64,000 nt of DNA. Source: Luteolibacter sp. Y139. GTDB taxonomy: Bacteria > Verrucomicrobiota > Verrucomicrobiia > Verrucomicrobiales > Akkermansiaceae. Positions within the stretch are counted from its first letter, which is position 1. Every line of letters starts with the position of its first letter. The notes below the pieces were generated by a model. The model saw only the letters and a list, made by a program, of their open reading frames with translations, did not search any database and was not told where the DNA came from. Below, piece by piece: positions 16,291 to 24,974 of this stretch. The stretch covers positions 1 through 64,000 of the forward strand of contig NZ_JBBUKT010000009.1 in assembly GCF_038066715.1 (NCBI RefSeq), in the 5' to 3' direction. Both the position numbers and the translations under genes were made by a program.

Positions 16291-16604
16291 AACCCACCCT
16301 CCTGCTCACCATACTGGCGTTTGGCCTGGTCTCCTGTGCCAGTCCCGCGCCAGCCACCGCCACTGGAACGGCCGCCGCTTCCGCCAAGGTCACGAAGAAG
16401 ACCGCCGCGAAGCCGAAGCCCTACCCGCTGAAGACCTGCCTGGTCACGGGCGATGGCCTCGATGAGATGGACGAGCGTGTTTCCACGGTCTACGAAGGCC
16501 AGACCTTCGAGTTCTGCTGCAAGCCTTGCTTGAAGAAATTCAACAAAAACCCTGGCAAGTACGTGAAGGCGCTGGAAAAGGAGAAAGCGAAGGCCAAGGG
16601 CTGA
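16287..16604 (+). CDS. Small lipoprotein with FCC-x2-C motif, copy C
   Basis: A 105-residue lipoprotein with signal MKPTLLLTILAFGLVSC (lipobox LVSC), an Ala/Thr/Lys linker and the domain KPYPLKTCLVTGDGLDEM, VYEGQTFEFCCKPC, KFNKNPGKYVKAL, ending in a Lys/Glu/Ala-rich tail. It is closest to copy A in the KPYPL-x2-CLV-x-G start and the KY end. Copies B and C probably arose by tandem duplication, and copy A was placed separately before the pump. Confidence 0.8.
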   Translation: MKPTLLLTILAFGLVSCASPAPATATGTAAASAKVTKKTAAKPKPYPLKTCLVTGDGLDEMDERVSTVYEGQTFEFCCKPCLKKFNKNPGKYVKALEKEKAKAKG

Positions 16605-16683
16605 CCTGGCTCCCTTTAATTCCTTCGCTTGCGAAGTGGCGGGGATGGGCGAGTTTTTCCCAACGAACCCATTCCCTAAAGCC

Positions 16684-16833
16684 ATGGGCGACAAGAATCC
16701 AAAAGCAAAACGGAAGCTCCAGGAGCAGCACGACCAGCAAAAGAAGCTGAAGACGGAGCAACACCAGCGTCATCAACAGCGGCTTCACGAGCTTCATGAA
16801 ATGAAGCATCCGCACGAAGACCCGCAGGGTTGA
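16684..16833 (+). CDS. Small basic K/Q/H-rich protein
   Basis: A 49-residue, very polar protein starting MGDKNPKAKRKLQEQHDQQ and containing HELHEMKHPHED at the end. It has no signal peptide, and the whole chain could form one helix. Short proteins starting MGDK-x-PKA-K and rich in Lys/Gln are found in many bacteria without a known role; here the His content is unusually high, which could allow metal binding. It lies 79 bp after copy C and may be the last gene of the metal-resistance block. No clear Shine-Dalgarno sequence was seen. The length makes the call moderate. Confidence 0.6.
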   Translation: MGDKNPKAKRKLQEQHDQQKKLKTEQHQRHQQRLHELHEMKHPHEDPQG

Positions 16834-17072
16834 TCGGCGTCACGGTGACAGCAATAGGATCGTCACGCCGCCTGCGAGGGCGGTGGTGAGGTCAGCTAAT
16901 GCCGGTCGGCGGAATCCGCCCGCTTCTAGCGTCCGGGCGAGTCCGCCTTGAAGTCCGGTTATCTCGCCGGATCAGCTGATCCCGGCGATGCCGTCGCGGG
17001 TCCATTCGCGCGGGAAGCTGACTAGCAGGCCTAGCTCTGGAGGCTGGATCGACCCTAGCGCTCCCGGTCACG
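16834..17072. other. Intergenic segment without a gene
   Basis: About 240 bp with several short inverted repeats (for example GGCGGA/TCCGCC near 16908, and CGGCGT/ACGCCG just after the K/Q/H gene) but no convincing reading frame. It lies between the end of the copper block and the terminator of tRNA-Glu. No direct repeat of the tRNA end that would mark an integration site was found. Confidence 0.5.
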
Positions 17073-17104
17073 AAAAAAGCCATCCTCCGGAGAGAATGGC
17101 TTTT
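17073..17104 (-). terminator. Terminator of tRNA-Glu
   Basis: Stem AAAAGCCAT/ATGGCTTTT (17075-17083/17096-17104), followed on the minus strand by a run of T (17078-17073). It lies just downstream of the tRNA on that strand and has TTTT on the plus side too, so it may serve both directions. Confidence 0.85.
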
Positions 17105-17110
17105 GGAAAG

Positions 17111-17185
17111 TGGCAACCCGTAGGGGAATCGAACCCCTATTGCTAGAATGAAAATCTAGAGTCCTAACCGTTAGACGAACGGGTC
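17111..17185 (-). tRNA. tRNA-Glu (anticodon TTC)
   Basis: Cloverleaf readable on the minus strand: acceptor GACCCGT/ACGGGTT (first pair G-U), D-arm with TAACGGTTAGG, anticodon stem CTAGA/TCTAG around TTTTCAT with anticodon TTC, and T-arm GGGGTTCGATTCCCC. The discriminator base is G and CCA is encoded (17111-17113). Confidence 0.97.
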
Positions 17186-17438
17186 TTGTTAATGGTGCCG
17201 TGTGCGGCGGGCGGAAAACTAGTCGGACGGGGTTCCGTGGCAAGACAATTTTGGGCGGAAAAATCGGGGTGGCCGGAAAAAGACCGGCTGGGGTATTTCT
17301 CAGGCCTCCGCGGGAACCCGGAACCCTTGCCAAGCACGGGCTCCGGCACCACCATGAAAATCTCCTGAATAAGTCGGCCGAGCCACCCGTCTCATTGATC
17401 CCAAGGGCGGTAACGCCCGGAACCAACCCCTCCGCCCC

Positions 17439-19448
17439 ATGAAAACGCCATCCAGCTGGATCGTTTCTCTCCTGATCCTTCCCCTCCTCGGCTCCGGTGT
17501 GGCTTCCGCCCAGCGCGTGACGGGGCGTAGTACTCCCCAGGCACCCTCGGCTGCCCCGGCCTACCGCCCTGCGCCATCGGTCCGCCCGAGCCCGGCTCCT
17601 TCTTACCGGCCTGCACCGACGGCCCGCCCGATGCCGACCTACAGGCCGGCGCCGACACCGACTTATCGCCCTACGCCGACGCCGACCTATCGTCCCACGC
17701 CTCCTCGCCAGGTCGTGCCGCAGCGGGTGACGCCCCAGACGCGCCCGATGGTGAGGCCGACGGTGAAACCCGTGCCACAGGTCCAGCCCAAGCCGAAGCC
17801 GCAGAGCCAGGTTACCCCGAAGCCGACGCCTCCCCGCGGGCCGAACGCGGTCCCGGCCACCCGTCCCACCTTCAAGCCCGCGATTCGTCCGGACTCCACC
17901 GTCGCGCCGTCCGTGCCGCGGCCGCGGCCATCGATCCGTCCGATGCCGGAGGTGACCAAAAAGGTCACCCCGCCCGATTCCACAGCGTTCAACCGCACGC
18001 CCGCGAGGCCGATGGTTTCGCCGCGGCAGCCGACCCAGACCTCGCCGTCCATTGTAAAGCGCCCGGTCGGCTTTGCCCGTCCCGATGGCAAGCCGGGCCG
18101 TCCTACGCTGACCCGCCCGATCAGCCAGGGCGGGGTGCTGACGAGGCCCGCCCAGCTTGATCCGGTGACCCAGCGGAAATGGGGGAACTGGGGCAAGTGG
18201 TCCAACGCAACCCAGTCCGGCCTGGTCAATGCCGCCGTGATCAACCGGAACTACCGCTGCGCGGTGAACTGGAGCTATCGTCCGAACTGCTGGGGCGCCA
18301 ATCCGTGGTGGGCGTCCACCGCCTGCCATCGCAGCTGGTACTGCGGCCACTGGAACTACGGATGGAGCCCCTACTGGTACAACCACTGTTACTCGAATTG
18401 GTATCCGTGCACCTACCCGGGCTACTACGTCCGCTCCTACCCGATCTCCTGGGGACTCGCGTGCTGGAGCCTTGGCAGCTTGGTCTACGATACCGGCTAC
18501 TACGTCTATCGGAATCCTTACCGGCCCGAGCCCTACCACTACGAGAGCACGGTGATCGATTACGAGCAGCCGATGTCGGTGATCTCCCGCGAGTATACGT
18601 CGGGCGACGAAATCGCATCCGATCTCTCTGCCAGCCGCTCGGCGGACGCGCTGGAGCGCTCGCGCGATTCCTTCCGTGACGAGGACTTCCTGACCGCGCT
18701 GTCCGCCGTGGATGAAGCGATCTCGTATCAGCCGGGCGATTCCGCGCTGCACGAGTATCGTGCACTGGTGCTGTTCGCGCTCGGGAAATACAAGGATGCC
18801 GCCGGTGTGCTTCATCCGCTGCTCGCTTCCGGTCCCGGTTGGGATCGCGAGACCATGGTCGGCCTCTATCGTAGCGAAGACCGCTACCTCACCCAGTTGG
18901 CCAAGCTGGAGCAGTATGTGGCCGCCAGGCCGGACCAGCCCGCACCACGTTTCCTGCTCGGCTATCACTATCTGGTCGGAGGCGATCTCGATCGCGCCGC
19001 GAAGGAATTCGATGAGGTCTCCAGCCTGCGATCCGACGACACCATCAGCCGCCAGCTCCGCGAGCTCGCGCGGGCATCGGTGAAATCGGATGACGCTGAC
19101 TCCGGGGAGTCCACCCCGCCAGCGCCCGGCGATGCGGGGCCAGAGGTGGAAGGTCCTTCCGCGACGCAGCTCGTCGGCACGTGGCGGAGCGACCGCGCCG
19201 AGAATGGCGTGGTCACCCTGAGCCTGCGGGGCGACGCCGGTTTCACTTGGACCTTCAAGAGGGACGCGGCCTCCCCGACCGAACTGACCGGCACTTGGGA
19301 AATCAATGACCGCGGCCTGCTGGTTCTCAGCTCGGAGAACGCCCAGATGGTCGGCGAAGTGAAGTTCAGCACTTCGCAGAAGATGTCCTTCATCCTTGCC
19401 GGTGGTCCGGAGGGCGATCCCGGCTTGAGCTTCGACCGCACGCCGTGA
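17439..19448 (+). CDS. Exported Pro-rich/TPR protein with Trp/Tyr/Cys-rich middle
   Basis: A 669-residue protein of unclear function. Signal peptide (MKTPSSWIVSLLILPLLGSG, ending ASA); residues about 30-250 are Pro/Arg/Thr-rich with 8-residue repeats TPTYRP(A/T)P; residues about 270-350 are dense in Trp, Tyr and Cys (NWSYRPNCWGANPWW, YCGHWNYGWSPYWY); then two or three TPR-like helical repeats (about 400-550: ALSAVDEAISYQPGDSALHEY, RFLLGYHYLVGGDLDRAAKEF); last, a small beta domain (LVGTWRSDRAENGVVTLSL, LTGTWEINDRGLLVL) like lipocalin-type folds. The Pro-rich part could span a cell-surface layer. The Cys-rich middle may form disulfides. It is probably monocistronic. Confidence 0.75.
   Translation: MKTPSSWIVSLLILPLLGSGVASAQRVTGRSTPQAPSAAPAYRPAPSVRPSPAPSYRPAPTARPMPTYRPAPTPTYRPTPTPTYRPTPPRQVVPQRVTPQTRPMVRPTVKPVPQVQPKPKPQSQVTPKPTPPRGPNAVPATRPTFKPAIRPDSTVAPSVPRPRPSIRPMPEVTKKVTPPDSTAFNRTPARPMVSPRQPTQTSPSIVKRPVGFARPDGKPGRPTLTRPISQGGVLTRPAQLDPVTQRKWGNWGKWSNATQSGLVNAAVINRNYRCAVNWSYRPNCWGANPWWASTACHRSWYCGHWNYGWSPYWYNHCYSNWYPCTYPGYYVRSYPISWGLACWSLGSLVYDTGYYVYRNPYRPEPYHYESTVIDYEQPMSVISREYTSGDEIASDLSASRSADALERSRDSFRDEDFLTALSAVDEAISYQPGDSALHEYRALVLFALGKYKDAAGVLHPLLASGPGWDRETMVGLYRSEDRYLTQLAKLEQYVAARPDQPAPRFLLGYHYLVGGDLDRAAKEFDEVSSLRSDDTISRQLRELARASVKSDDADSGESTPPAPGDAGPEVEGPSATQLVGTWRSDRAENGVVTLSLRGDAGFTWTFKRDAASPTELTGTWEINDRGLLVLSSENAQMVGEVKFSTSQKMSFILAGGPEGDPGLSFDRTP
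17630..17700 (+). repeat. 24-bp tandem repeats coding TPTYRP(A/T)P
   Basis: Two to three adjacent copies of a 24-bp unit within the Pro-rich segment of the TPR protein gene, with looser copies of YRPAP just before. The copy number may vary between strains. Confidence 0.7.
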
Positions 19449-19471
19449 AGCGATGATGCACCCAAACTCCA

Positions 19472-19489
19472 CCCCGCAGGACCGCGGGG
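19472..19489 (+). terminator. Possible terminator after the TPR protein gene
   Basis: CCCCGC/GCGGGG hairpin with a 6-nt loop, 24 bp after the stop codon. It lacks a T-run directly after the stem. The remaining space to 19738 is AT-richer than its surroundings and likely holds the promoter of the FG-GAP gene, for example TTGACT at 19673, but no clear -10 box was seen. Confidence 0.4.
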
Positions 19490-19738
19490 CGGACCCGTTT
19501 GTGGTCTCCGCAGGGCGATCTGCTGGAGGATTGGTAGGGCGGAAAGGCGCTAAAATTTCTTTAGCGGTAGTTTACCCATGCCTCTGTTAGGCAAATTCGG
19601 AGCCACTACGGGTGAGGGCGATGTGTGTAGGAGTGCCTAATATTTAAGCATTTCTAACTGTTAGGCTGATTGTTGACTTCAGTTGAATTTTTTCCTTCAA
19701 GCTGAGAGGTCGCCAACACCCTAACACACACACACCAA

Positions 19739-21319
19739 ATGAAACACCCCTACACCGGTCTGTGCCTGGCACTCACGGCCGCGACCTCCCCAATGTCGCT
19801 CCACGCCCAGGAGCCGACATTCACCCTGACTCCCTCTGCGGATCACCAACAGCTCGGGGCCAACTACGTCGCCGTCGGCGACATCAATGGTGACGGGATC
19901 GCCGATCTGGCAGTCTCCGATCCCGGCTACCGTGTCGATGGCAACTCCGGCGCGGGCGTCGTCCACCTGATCAGCGGCGCGGACGGCACCACGCTGCGCG
20001 GCTATCAGGGAAACCTCGCCGCGTCCCAGTTCTTCGGCCTGGGACTCGCCGCGCTCGATGCGAATGGTGACGGCGTCACTGACCTCGCGGTCGGCGCACC
20101 CGGGCAATCCGGCCCGAATGGCTACGGAGCCGGAGCCGTCTGGATCTTCTCCGGAAAGACCGGCGCCTTGCTCTCCACGGTGACCGGACCGGATGGATCG
20201 CAATTCGGAAGCGTGCTCCAGAACGCTGGCGACCAGAATGGCGATGGCGTTGACGACCTCTACGTCAGCGCACCCACCGCAGGCGGCTACTATGGTGCGG
20301 TCCACCTGCTCTCCGTGGCCGATGGAACGACGCTGGGAATCTTTGAACCGGCGGGATCGTTTACGAACTTCGGAACCACGCTGGCCACCGTTGGCGACAT
20401 CGATGGCGATGGCCGGGCCGATGTGGCGATTGGTTCACCCGGATACCGTCTGAACGGAAACTCTGCCGGCAAGGTCTCCCTCTTCCGCAGTTCGGATGGA
20501 GGTCTCGTCACGGAGATCACCGGCACGGCGGTGTATCATCGTCTCGGGGAGTCGCTCGCGAGCGCTCCGGATGTGAATGGCGACGGCGTGGCGGATCTCA
20601 TGATCGGCTCCTACTCCGGTGGTGGCGCGGTCGTCGTCTCCGGGCGCGATCTCACGACACTGGTGGATCTCACGCTGACCACGCTGCCAGCTTACACGCC
20701 GGTGCATGTCGGCGGTGGCCTGGACTACAATCAGGACGGCACCATCGATTGGTTGATCGGTTCACCCGGCCTCGTCGCCGCTGCAAACGGCCCGGCCGGT
20801 GGCATCCGCGTGATCTCGGGGGCGGATCGCTCCACTCTCGTGGACTACTCCACCGCCACGCCCTACACCGGGCTTGGCCTGAGGCCGCACGTCTTGCCCC
20901 ACGTGGGCTTTGCCGCGGGTGAGGACTCGCTGAAGGATCCGGAAACCAATGGCACCGGCTTCGTCCATGTCTGGCGCGTGATCGAGGAGGCTCCCGAGCC
21001 GCCCAAGGTGGATACCGATGGCGACGGCGTGACCGATGACATCGATGCCGTGAAAAATTCGATCCTCACCGCCACGGTGAAGATCCTCGGCATCGACAGC
21101 ACCGTGAAGAACACGGTGGACGCCACCGGCACCTCCATCGCTGACCGCTACGCCAAGCTTGGCAAGGTGTCCGACTACAAGAAGCCGACGCTCTACCTCG
21201 TGAGCGCCACGCTGCTGTCCGCGGACCTCGCCTGCAAGAAGGTGGTGACCACGAAGGACGCCGTGAAACTGACCGCCGCCGCCGCGGTGGCCACGGTGGT
21301 CGGTTCGATCAAGCGTTGA
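19739..21319 (+). CDS. Exported FG-GAP/integrin-type propeller protein
   Basis: A 526-residue protein. The signal peptide (MKHPYTGLCLALTAATSPMSLHA) is followed by six to seven FG-GAP repeats to about residue 420: each has a calcium loop such as VGDINGDGIADLAVSDPGY, ALDANGDGVTDLAVGAPG, AGDQNGDGVDDLYVSAP, VGDIDGDGRADVAIGSPGY, APDVNGDGVADLMIGS. These repeats form a calcium-bound beta-propeller typical of extracellular adhesion proteins. After TDGDGVTDD there is a Lys/Ala/Thr-rich C-terminal segment of about 100 residues with no recognised fold. The same repeat type occurs in the 4200-residue protein at 44701. Function: surface or secreted binding protein, partner unknown. Confidence 0.85.
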   Translation: MKHPYTGLCLALTAATSPMSLHAQEPTFTLTPSADHQQLGANYVAVGDINGDGIADLAVSDPGYRVDGNSGAGVVHLISGADGTTLRGYQGNLAASQFFGLGLAALDANGDGVTDLAVGAPGQSGPNGYGAGAVWIFSGKTGALLSTVTGPDGSQFGSVLQNAGDQNGDGVDDLYVSAPTAGGYYGAVHLLSVADGTTLGIFEPAGSFTNFGTTLATVGDIDGDGRADVAIGSPGYRLNGNSAGKVSLFRSSDGGLVTEITGTAVYHRLGESLASAPDVNGDGVADLMIGSYSGGGAVVVSGRDLTTLVDLTLTTLPAYTPVHVGGGLDYNQDGTIDWLIGSPGLVAAANGPAGGIRVISGADRSTLVDYSTATPYTGLGLRPHVLPHVGFAAGEDSLKDPETNGTGFVHVWRVIEEAPEPPKVDTDGDGVTDDIDAVKNSILTATVKILGIDSTVKNTVDATGTSIADRYAKLGKVSDYKKPTLYLVSATLLSADLACKKVVTTKDAVKLTAAAAVATVVGSIKR

Positions 21320-21355
21320 GCTGAGTCGAACTGAACCTGCACTACTGTCCTCTTT

Positions 21356-21387
21356 CATGCCCCGGAGCGTGCTGGCTCCGGGGCATG
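21356..21387 (+). terminator. Terminator of the FG-GAP gene
   Basis: A perfect 13-bp stem, CATGCCCCGGAGC with GCTCCGGGGCATG, around a 6-nt loop, followed by ATTATTTTG. It lies 36 bp after the stop. Confidence 0.9.
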
Positions 21388-21467
21388 ATTATTTTGTCGG
21401 CTGCGACATTTGGTTTGCGATGAAGAGGCGCTCGTCAGCTGTGGGAGGGTGAGGGAGTCAGTTACAA

Positions 21468-21510
21468 ATTCCGCTTTTCCGCTCTCCTAGGCATACCGGA
21501 AAAGCGGAAT
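21468..21510. repeat. 14-bp perfect inverted repeat
   Basis: ATTCCGCTTTTCCG (21468-21481) and CGGAAAAGCGGAAT (21497-21510) are exact complements around a 15-nt centre. It lies in the 386-bp space between the FG-GAP gene and urtA, between two clear terminators. No T-run follows. Role unknown; no gene is visible in this space. Confidence 0.7.
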
Positions 21511-21633
21511 GGGAAGATGTTCCTTCCCTGCATTTTTCGGAGGCCCTTTGTTCCAGTTCACTGGGGTGCGAGCCTGCTTGCCGGGCGGAATGAATTCCAC
21601 GCTCCCAGTTTCAGAGACCCCTTGAACGCGAAA

Positions 21634-21661
21634 CCCCGTCCCGTGCGAGCACGGGACGGGG
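21634..21661 (-). terminator. Terminator of urtA
   Basis: A 13-bp perfect stem (21634-21646/21649-21661; CCCCGTCCCGTGC) followed on the minus strand by TTT. It lies 44 bp beyond the urtA stop, so transcription ends here and no urtB follows. Confidence 0.8.
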
Positions 21662-21705
21662 TCGTGGCGACTTCTCTGGGGGGGAGTCGATTTCGAAAGG
21701 GCGGC

Positions 21706-22965
21706 TTACTTCTTGTAGGTGCCCTTGAGGAAGGGCTCGCCGACGACGCCCTTGTATTCCTTGAGGATCTTGAACTGGCCGTCGGCGCGGGTTTCGCCGA
21801 TGTAGACGTTCTTGGTGAGGTGGCGGTTCTTCTGGGTGGTGACCTTGCCACCGGGGCCATCGAAGGAGATGCCGGACTCAAGCGCGGCATTTACCTTGTC
21901 CACGTCGAAGGAGCCGGCCTTCTCGACGGCGGCCTTCCAGAGGTAGACACCGTCATAGCTGAGCACCATCGGCGAGCAGGTGACGCGGCCTTCCTTCACG
22001 ATGCCGGGAACATCGGTCTTCTTCAGCCAGGCCTGGAAGCCATCGGTGAACTTCTTGTTCGCCGGGGACTTGATGGATTGGAAGTAGGTCCAGCAGCCGA
22101 GCTGGCCGACGAGTTGCTTCGCGGGCAGGCCGCGGAACTCGTCTTCCGAGATCGAGAAGCTGACGACCGGGCAGGTCTCGGCGGTGAGGCCGGCGGCGGC
22201 GTATTCCTTGAAGAAGGGCACGTTGGTGTCGCCGTTGAGGGTATTGATCACGCAGGCCTTGCCACCGGCGGCGAACTGTTTGATCTCAGCGATGATCTGC
22301 TGGTAATCGGTGTGGCCGAAGGGAGTGTACTTGCCGGCGGAGACGATCTGGTCGCCTTCCTTGCGGAAGCCACCGCCGATGTTCTCGAGCGGCACGCCCT
22401 TGCTGAGGAGGTACTCGAGCAGCACCAGGTTGGTGGTCTGCGGGTAGACGTAGTCGGAGCCGATCAGGTAGAACTTCTTCTTACCCTCCGCGAGCATGTA
22501 GTCCACGGCCGGGGTGGCCTGTTGGTTCACGGCCTCGGCGGTGTAGAAGATGTTCTTCGACATTTCCTCGCCTTCATACTGCACGGGGTAGAAGAGCAGG
22601 CCCTTCTTCTCCTCGAAGACGGGGAGCACGGACTTGCGGCTGACGGAAGTCCAGCAGCCGAAGGTCACGGCGACCTTGTCGACGTCCAGGAGCTGCTTGG
22701 CCTTCTCAGCGAAGAGCGGCCAGTTTGAGGCACCGTCGACCACGACGGGCTCGATCTTCTTGCCGAGCACGCCACCGTTGGCGTTGATCTCGTCGAAGGT
22801 GAAGAGCAGCACGTCACGCAGCGAGGTTTCGCTGATGGCCATGGTGCCGCTGAGGGAGTGGAGGACGCCGACTTTGACAGTGTCTTCGGCGCGGGAGGGG
22901 GAAGCCGCGAAGGCGGTGGTCAGCGCTGCACAGGCGAGCAGGCGTGAGAAAAGGGAGCGGGTCAT
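21706..22965 (-). CDS. urtA: Urea ABC transporter substrate-binding protein
   Basis: A 419-residue exported protein of the amide-urea branch of periplasmic binding proteins. Signal peptide [20 protein letters not shown]; the mature part begins [20 protein letters not shown], followed by the family stretches [42 protein letters not shown] and [12 protein letters not shown] that are typical of UrtA. It should capture urea for an ABC importer. The membrane and ATPase partners urtBCDE, usually directly downstream, are absent: a terminator follows. Upstream on the same strand are an outer-membrane barrel and the urease accessory genes, which supports urea use. Confidence 0.92.
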   Translation of the reverse strand: MTRSLFSRLLACAALTTAFAASPSRAEDTVKVGVLHSLSGTMAISETSLRDVLLFTFDEINANGGVLGKKIEPVVVDGASNWPLFAEKAKQLLDVDKVAVTFGCWTSVSRKSVLPVFEEKKGLLFYPVQYEGEEMSKNIFYTAEAVNQQATPAVDYMLAEGKKKFYLIGSDYVYPQTTNLVLLEYLLSKGVPLENIGGGFRKEGDQIVSAGKYTPFGHTDYQQIIAEIKQFAAGGKACVINTLNGDTNVPFFKEYAAAGLTAETCPVVSFSISEDEFRGLPAKQLVGQLGCWTYFQSIKSPANKKFTDGFQAWLKKTDVPGIVKEGRVTCSPMVLSYDGVYLWKAAVEKAGSFDVDKVNAALESGISFDGPGGKVTTQKNRHLTKNVYIGETRADGQFKILKEYKGVVGEPFLKGTYKK

Positions 22966-23012
22966 GATTTAGACAGATGGTGTTTTTAAGAGGGAGCAAG
23001 CGGCGAAAAGGC

Positions 23013-23038
23013 CCGTTCCTAGGGGGACCCGGGAACGG
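23013..23038 (-). terminator. Possible terminator between the barrel gene and urtA
   Basis: Stem CCGTTCC/GGAACGG (23013-23019/23032-23038) with a GC-rich 12-nt loop, followed on the minus strand by GGGCCTTTTC. It could reduce read-through from the outer-membrane barrel gene into urtA, which then would need its own promoter or partial read-through. Confidence 0.5.
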
Positions 23039-23083
23039 ACCTTCCCGCTGCAACCGATTTGATACCAAGGAAGGGGGGATTGC

Positions 23084-23926
23084 TTAGAAAGCGCAGCCGA
23101 TACCGATGGTACCGGTGAGGAAGTCATTGTCCGGCCGGCCGGAGTCGGAGTTCGCGACCACGTCGCCATCGGTCACGTAGTAGGTGAGGCCGCCGTGGAC
23201 GTTCCACTTGCCGTAGCTTTCGCCGAGGAAGCCGAGGGCGTAGGTGGCGGTCACGCCGAGGGAACCGTAGCCGAAGCCGCTGTCCGTGGAGGCTGGGTGG
23301 AAGTCATCATCGAGGAAGTAGGCGACGTTGAGCGGGATCCCGATCGTCACCGGACCCACATCGAACGAGTGGGAGATGCCGGCCACCAGGATGGTGCCGT
23401 TGTGGCCGCCGGAAGCACCGGGATCGACGCGGTTGTGGATCGTGAGCGAGGGGCTCAGGAAGCAGTCATAGGCGAACTTGATGTCGACGATCTGCTCGTT
23501 GCCGCTGGCGTAGTTCCAGTTCTGATAGAGGCCGGTGATGCTGAGGTCACCGATCTTGTAGCCGAGGCCGGCCCAGATATCGATTTCCTGCAGCTTGCCG
23601 CCGATGGCCGAGGGGACCTTGCCATTGACGTCCCACCAGGTGCCGAGGATGAAGGAGAAGTTGTTCGGCAGCGCCCAGGTCAGCTCGAGCGTGGGATTGT
23701 AGGTGCCGCCCTTGAAGTCATTGCCATCACCCCACACGTCCAAGCCGTAGGAGATGAAGTGCGAGTTCAGGTCGAACGTGAACGTGCCGGAGAAATTGTC
23801 CTCCGGGGCAATTGGAGCAGGTGCCGTGGTCGTGGTGGTGGTTGCATCGCCGGCCATTGACGCTGCCGTTCCGAGCAAGGAGGCGATCAAGGCGCTGGTG
23901 AATACGGACTTCACTGGTTTCATCAT
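23084..23926 (-). CDS. Outer-membrane beta-barrel protein beside urea genes (TorF-like)
   Basis: A 280-residue protein. The start is ATG at 23926 or the adjacent one at 23923 (MMKPVKSVFTSALIASLLG); the frame upstream gives an improbable extension. Signal peptide ends near ASMAGD, then a Thr/Ala/Pro linker. The rest is regular amphipathic strands (SGTFTFDLNSHFISYGLDVWG, PTLELTWALPNNFSFILGTWW, DLSITGLYQNWNY, KWNVHGGLTYYV) with a terminal Phe (GIGCAF), the mark of outer-membrane barrels. It is similar in style to the TorF putative porin family. Its position between ureD and urtA suggests a passage for urea or a related small solute across the outer membrane; this is inference. Confidence 0.75.
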   Translation of the reverse strand: MMKPVKSVFTSALIASLLGTAASMAGDATTTTTTAPAPIAPEDNFSGTFTFDLNSHFISYGLDVWGDGNDFKGGTYNPTLELTWALPNNFSFILGTWWDVNGKVPSAIGGKLQEIDIWAGLGYKIGDLSITGLYQNWNYASGNEQIVDIKFAYDCFLSPSLTIHNRVDPGASGGHNGTILVAGISHSFDVGPVTIGIPLNVAYFLDDDFHPASTDSGFGYGSLGVTATYALGFLGESYGKWNVHGGLTYYVTDGDVVANSDSGRPDNDFLTGTIGIGCAF

Positions 23927-24119
23927 GGTTGTTCGGTATGGTTGGTGCGGTGGAGACTTCCCCGCCAAACCGCTTGAGCATTCCCGTGGCCGCCATGCCA
24001 ACCCGGGGACTTAAATGACAAGAAACCGAGTCCTGCCTAACGGATAGGTCCATGCGATGCCCTCATGCATGGGGAGATTGTGGCGCGAATCGACAGGAAT
24101 GGCGTCGAAACGCGTAATT

Positions 24120-24974
24120 TCATGCAATCAGCCTGCCCAATCGGGGCACCGGATGGCCGCCTGCTTGATAGAGCAAGTCTCGCAATTCGCCGATCAAGGC
24201 GCGTGCCGCCAAGCTGTCCGCGCACAAGGCCCGCACGATGCGGACATTCTCTAACAGCGGACCGTGGCCGAGGTAGGTGCGTTCGTCGTTGAGCGCATCC
24301 AGCTCGGCGGCGGGCCACGCTTCGTCGGCAATGCCAGCCGTGTAAACGGTCACGTAGTGAGCCGCGGGGAACTTCTCCCGCAAGGCAGTGAGACTGTGAT
24401 CGGCCGGCCTCAGCTCGAAGCGCTCGCGAGCGACGAGCTTGCCTTGGGCAAGGAGGTCGAGTTCCCAACGAAGGCTTTCATAAGCGAAAGCTTCGCCGCG
24501 TGCGACGCGACCCGGCGCGATCCACTCGAAGAAGAGAAGGCCGGCATTTTCCTCGAGATGGATCTCCGTGCGTTGGAAGTAGCGTGCACCGGCCTGCGGA
24601 ATGAAGGGCTCGGGAATCCACTCCATGAAGGCACCGCTTTCCACGGAGAGCCGCTGCTCACAAACCGCTGGGGTCTCGCCACGAGCGCGATAGACGCGCG
24701 AGGAACCCGGTGTGCTCAGCACCAGCCGGCTGTCCTTGCCGGCCGTGACATTGAGGTCGAGCCGGTCGCCATCGAAGAAGCCGGCAGTGGGATTGACCAA
24801 GTGAACGAGCAGCGAACCCGACTCAACATGGGCCTTGCTGAGATGGATGGGTGCGCGGAAGGACTGGCGGGAGAGAAATGGCGTGCCATCGCCCCGCACA
24901 TCGCTGCGGAGGTCGAGGTGGCCGCGGATGCTGCGGCCGGTGATGCCTTCCCTGTTAGACAAAGAGATACTCAT
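24120..24974 (-). CDS. ureD: Urease accessory protein UreD
   Basis: A 284-residue scaffold (UreD/UreH) that binds apo-urease and takes part in nickel loading with UreF and UreG. Recognised by [53 protein letters not shown] and [14 protein letters not shown], all family hallmarks. Length is normal for the family. Its start overlaps the 3' end of ureG by 20 bp, indicating translational coupling. A 193-bp gap follows to the barrel gene's ATG. Confidence 0.95.
   Translation of the reverse strand: MSISLSNREGITGRSIRGHLDLRSDVRGDGTPFLSRQSFRAPIHLSKAHVESGSLLVHLVNPTAGFFDGDRLDLNVTAGKDSRLVLSTPGSSRVYRARGETPAVCEQRLSVESGAFMEWIPEPFIPQAGARYFQRTEIHLEENAGLLFFEWIAPGRVARGEAFAYESLRWELDLLAQGKLVARERFELRPADHSLTALREKFPAAHYVTVYTAGIADEAWPAAELDALNDERTYLGHGPLLENVRIVRALCADSLAARALIGELRDLLYQAGGHPVPRLGRLIA

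Noticed and set aside
17111-17185. tRNA-Glu next to the copper block as an island integration site
   Set aside because: No integrase and no direct repeat of the tRNA 3' end were found on the other side of the block.
17055-19472. 805-codon minus-strand frame over the TPR protein gene and tRNA-Glu
   Set aside because: It reads through a tRNA gene and is composed of Arg/Gly/His-rich sequence; it is a shadow.
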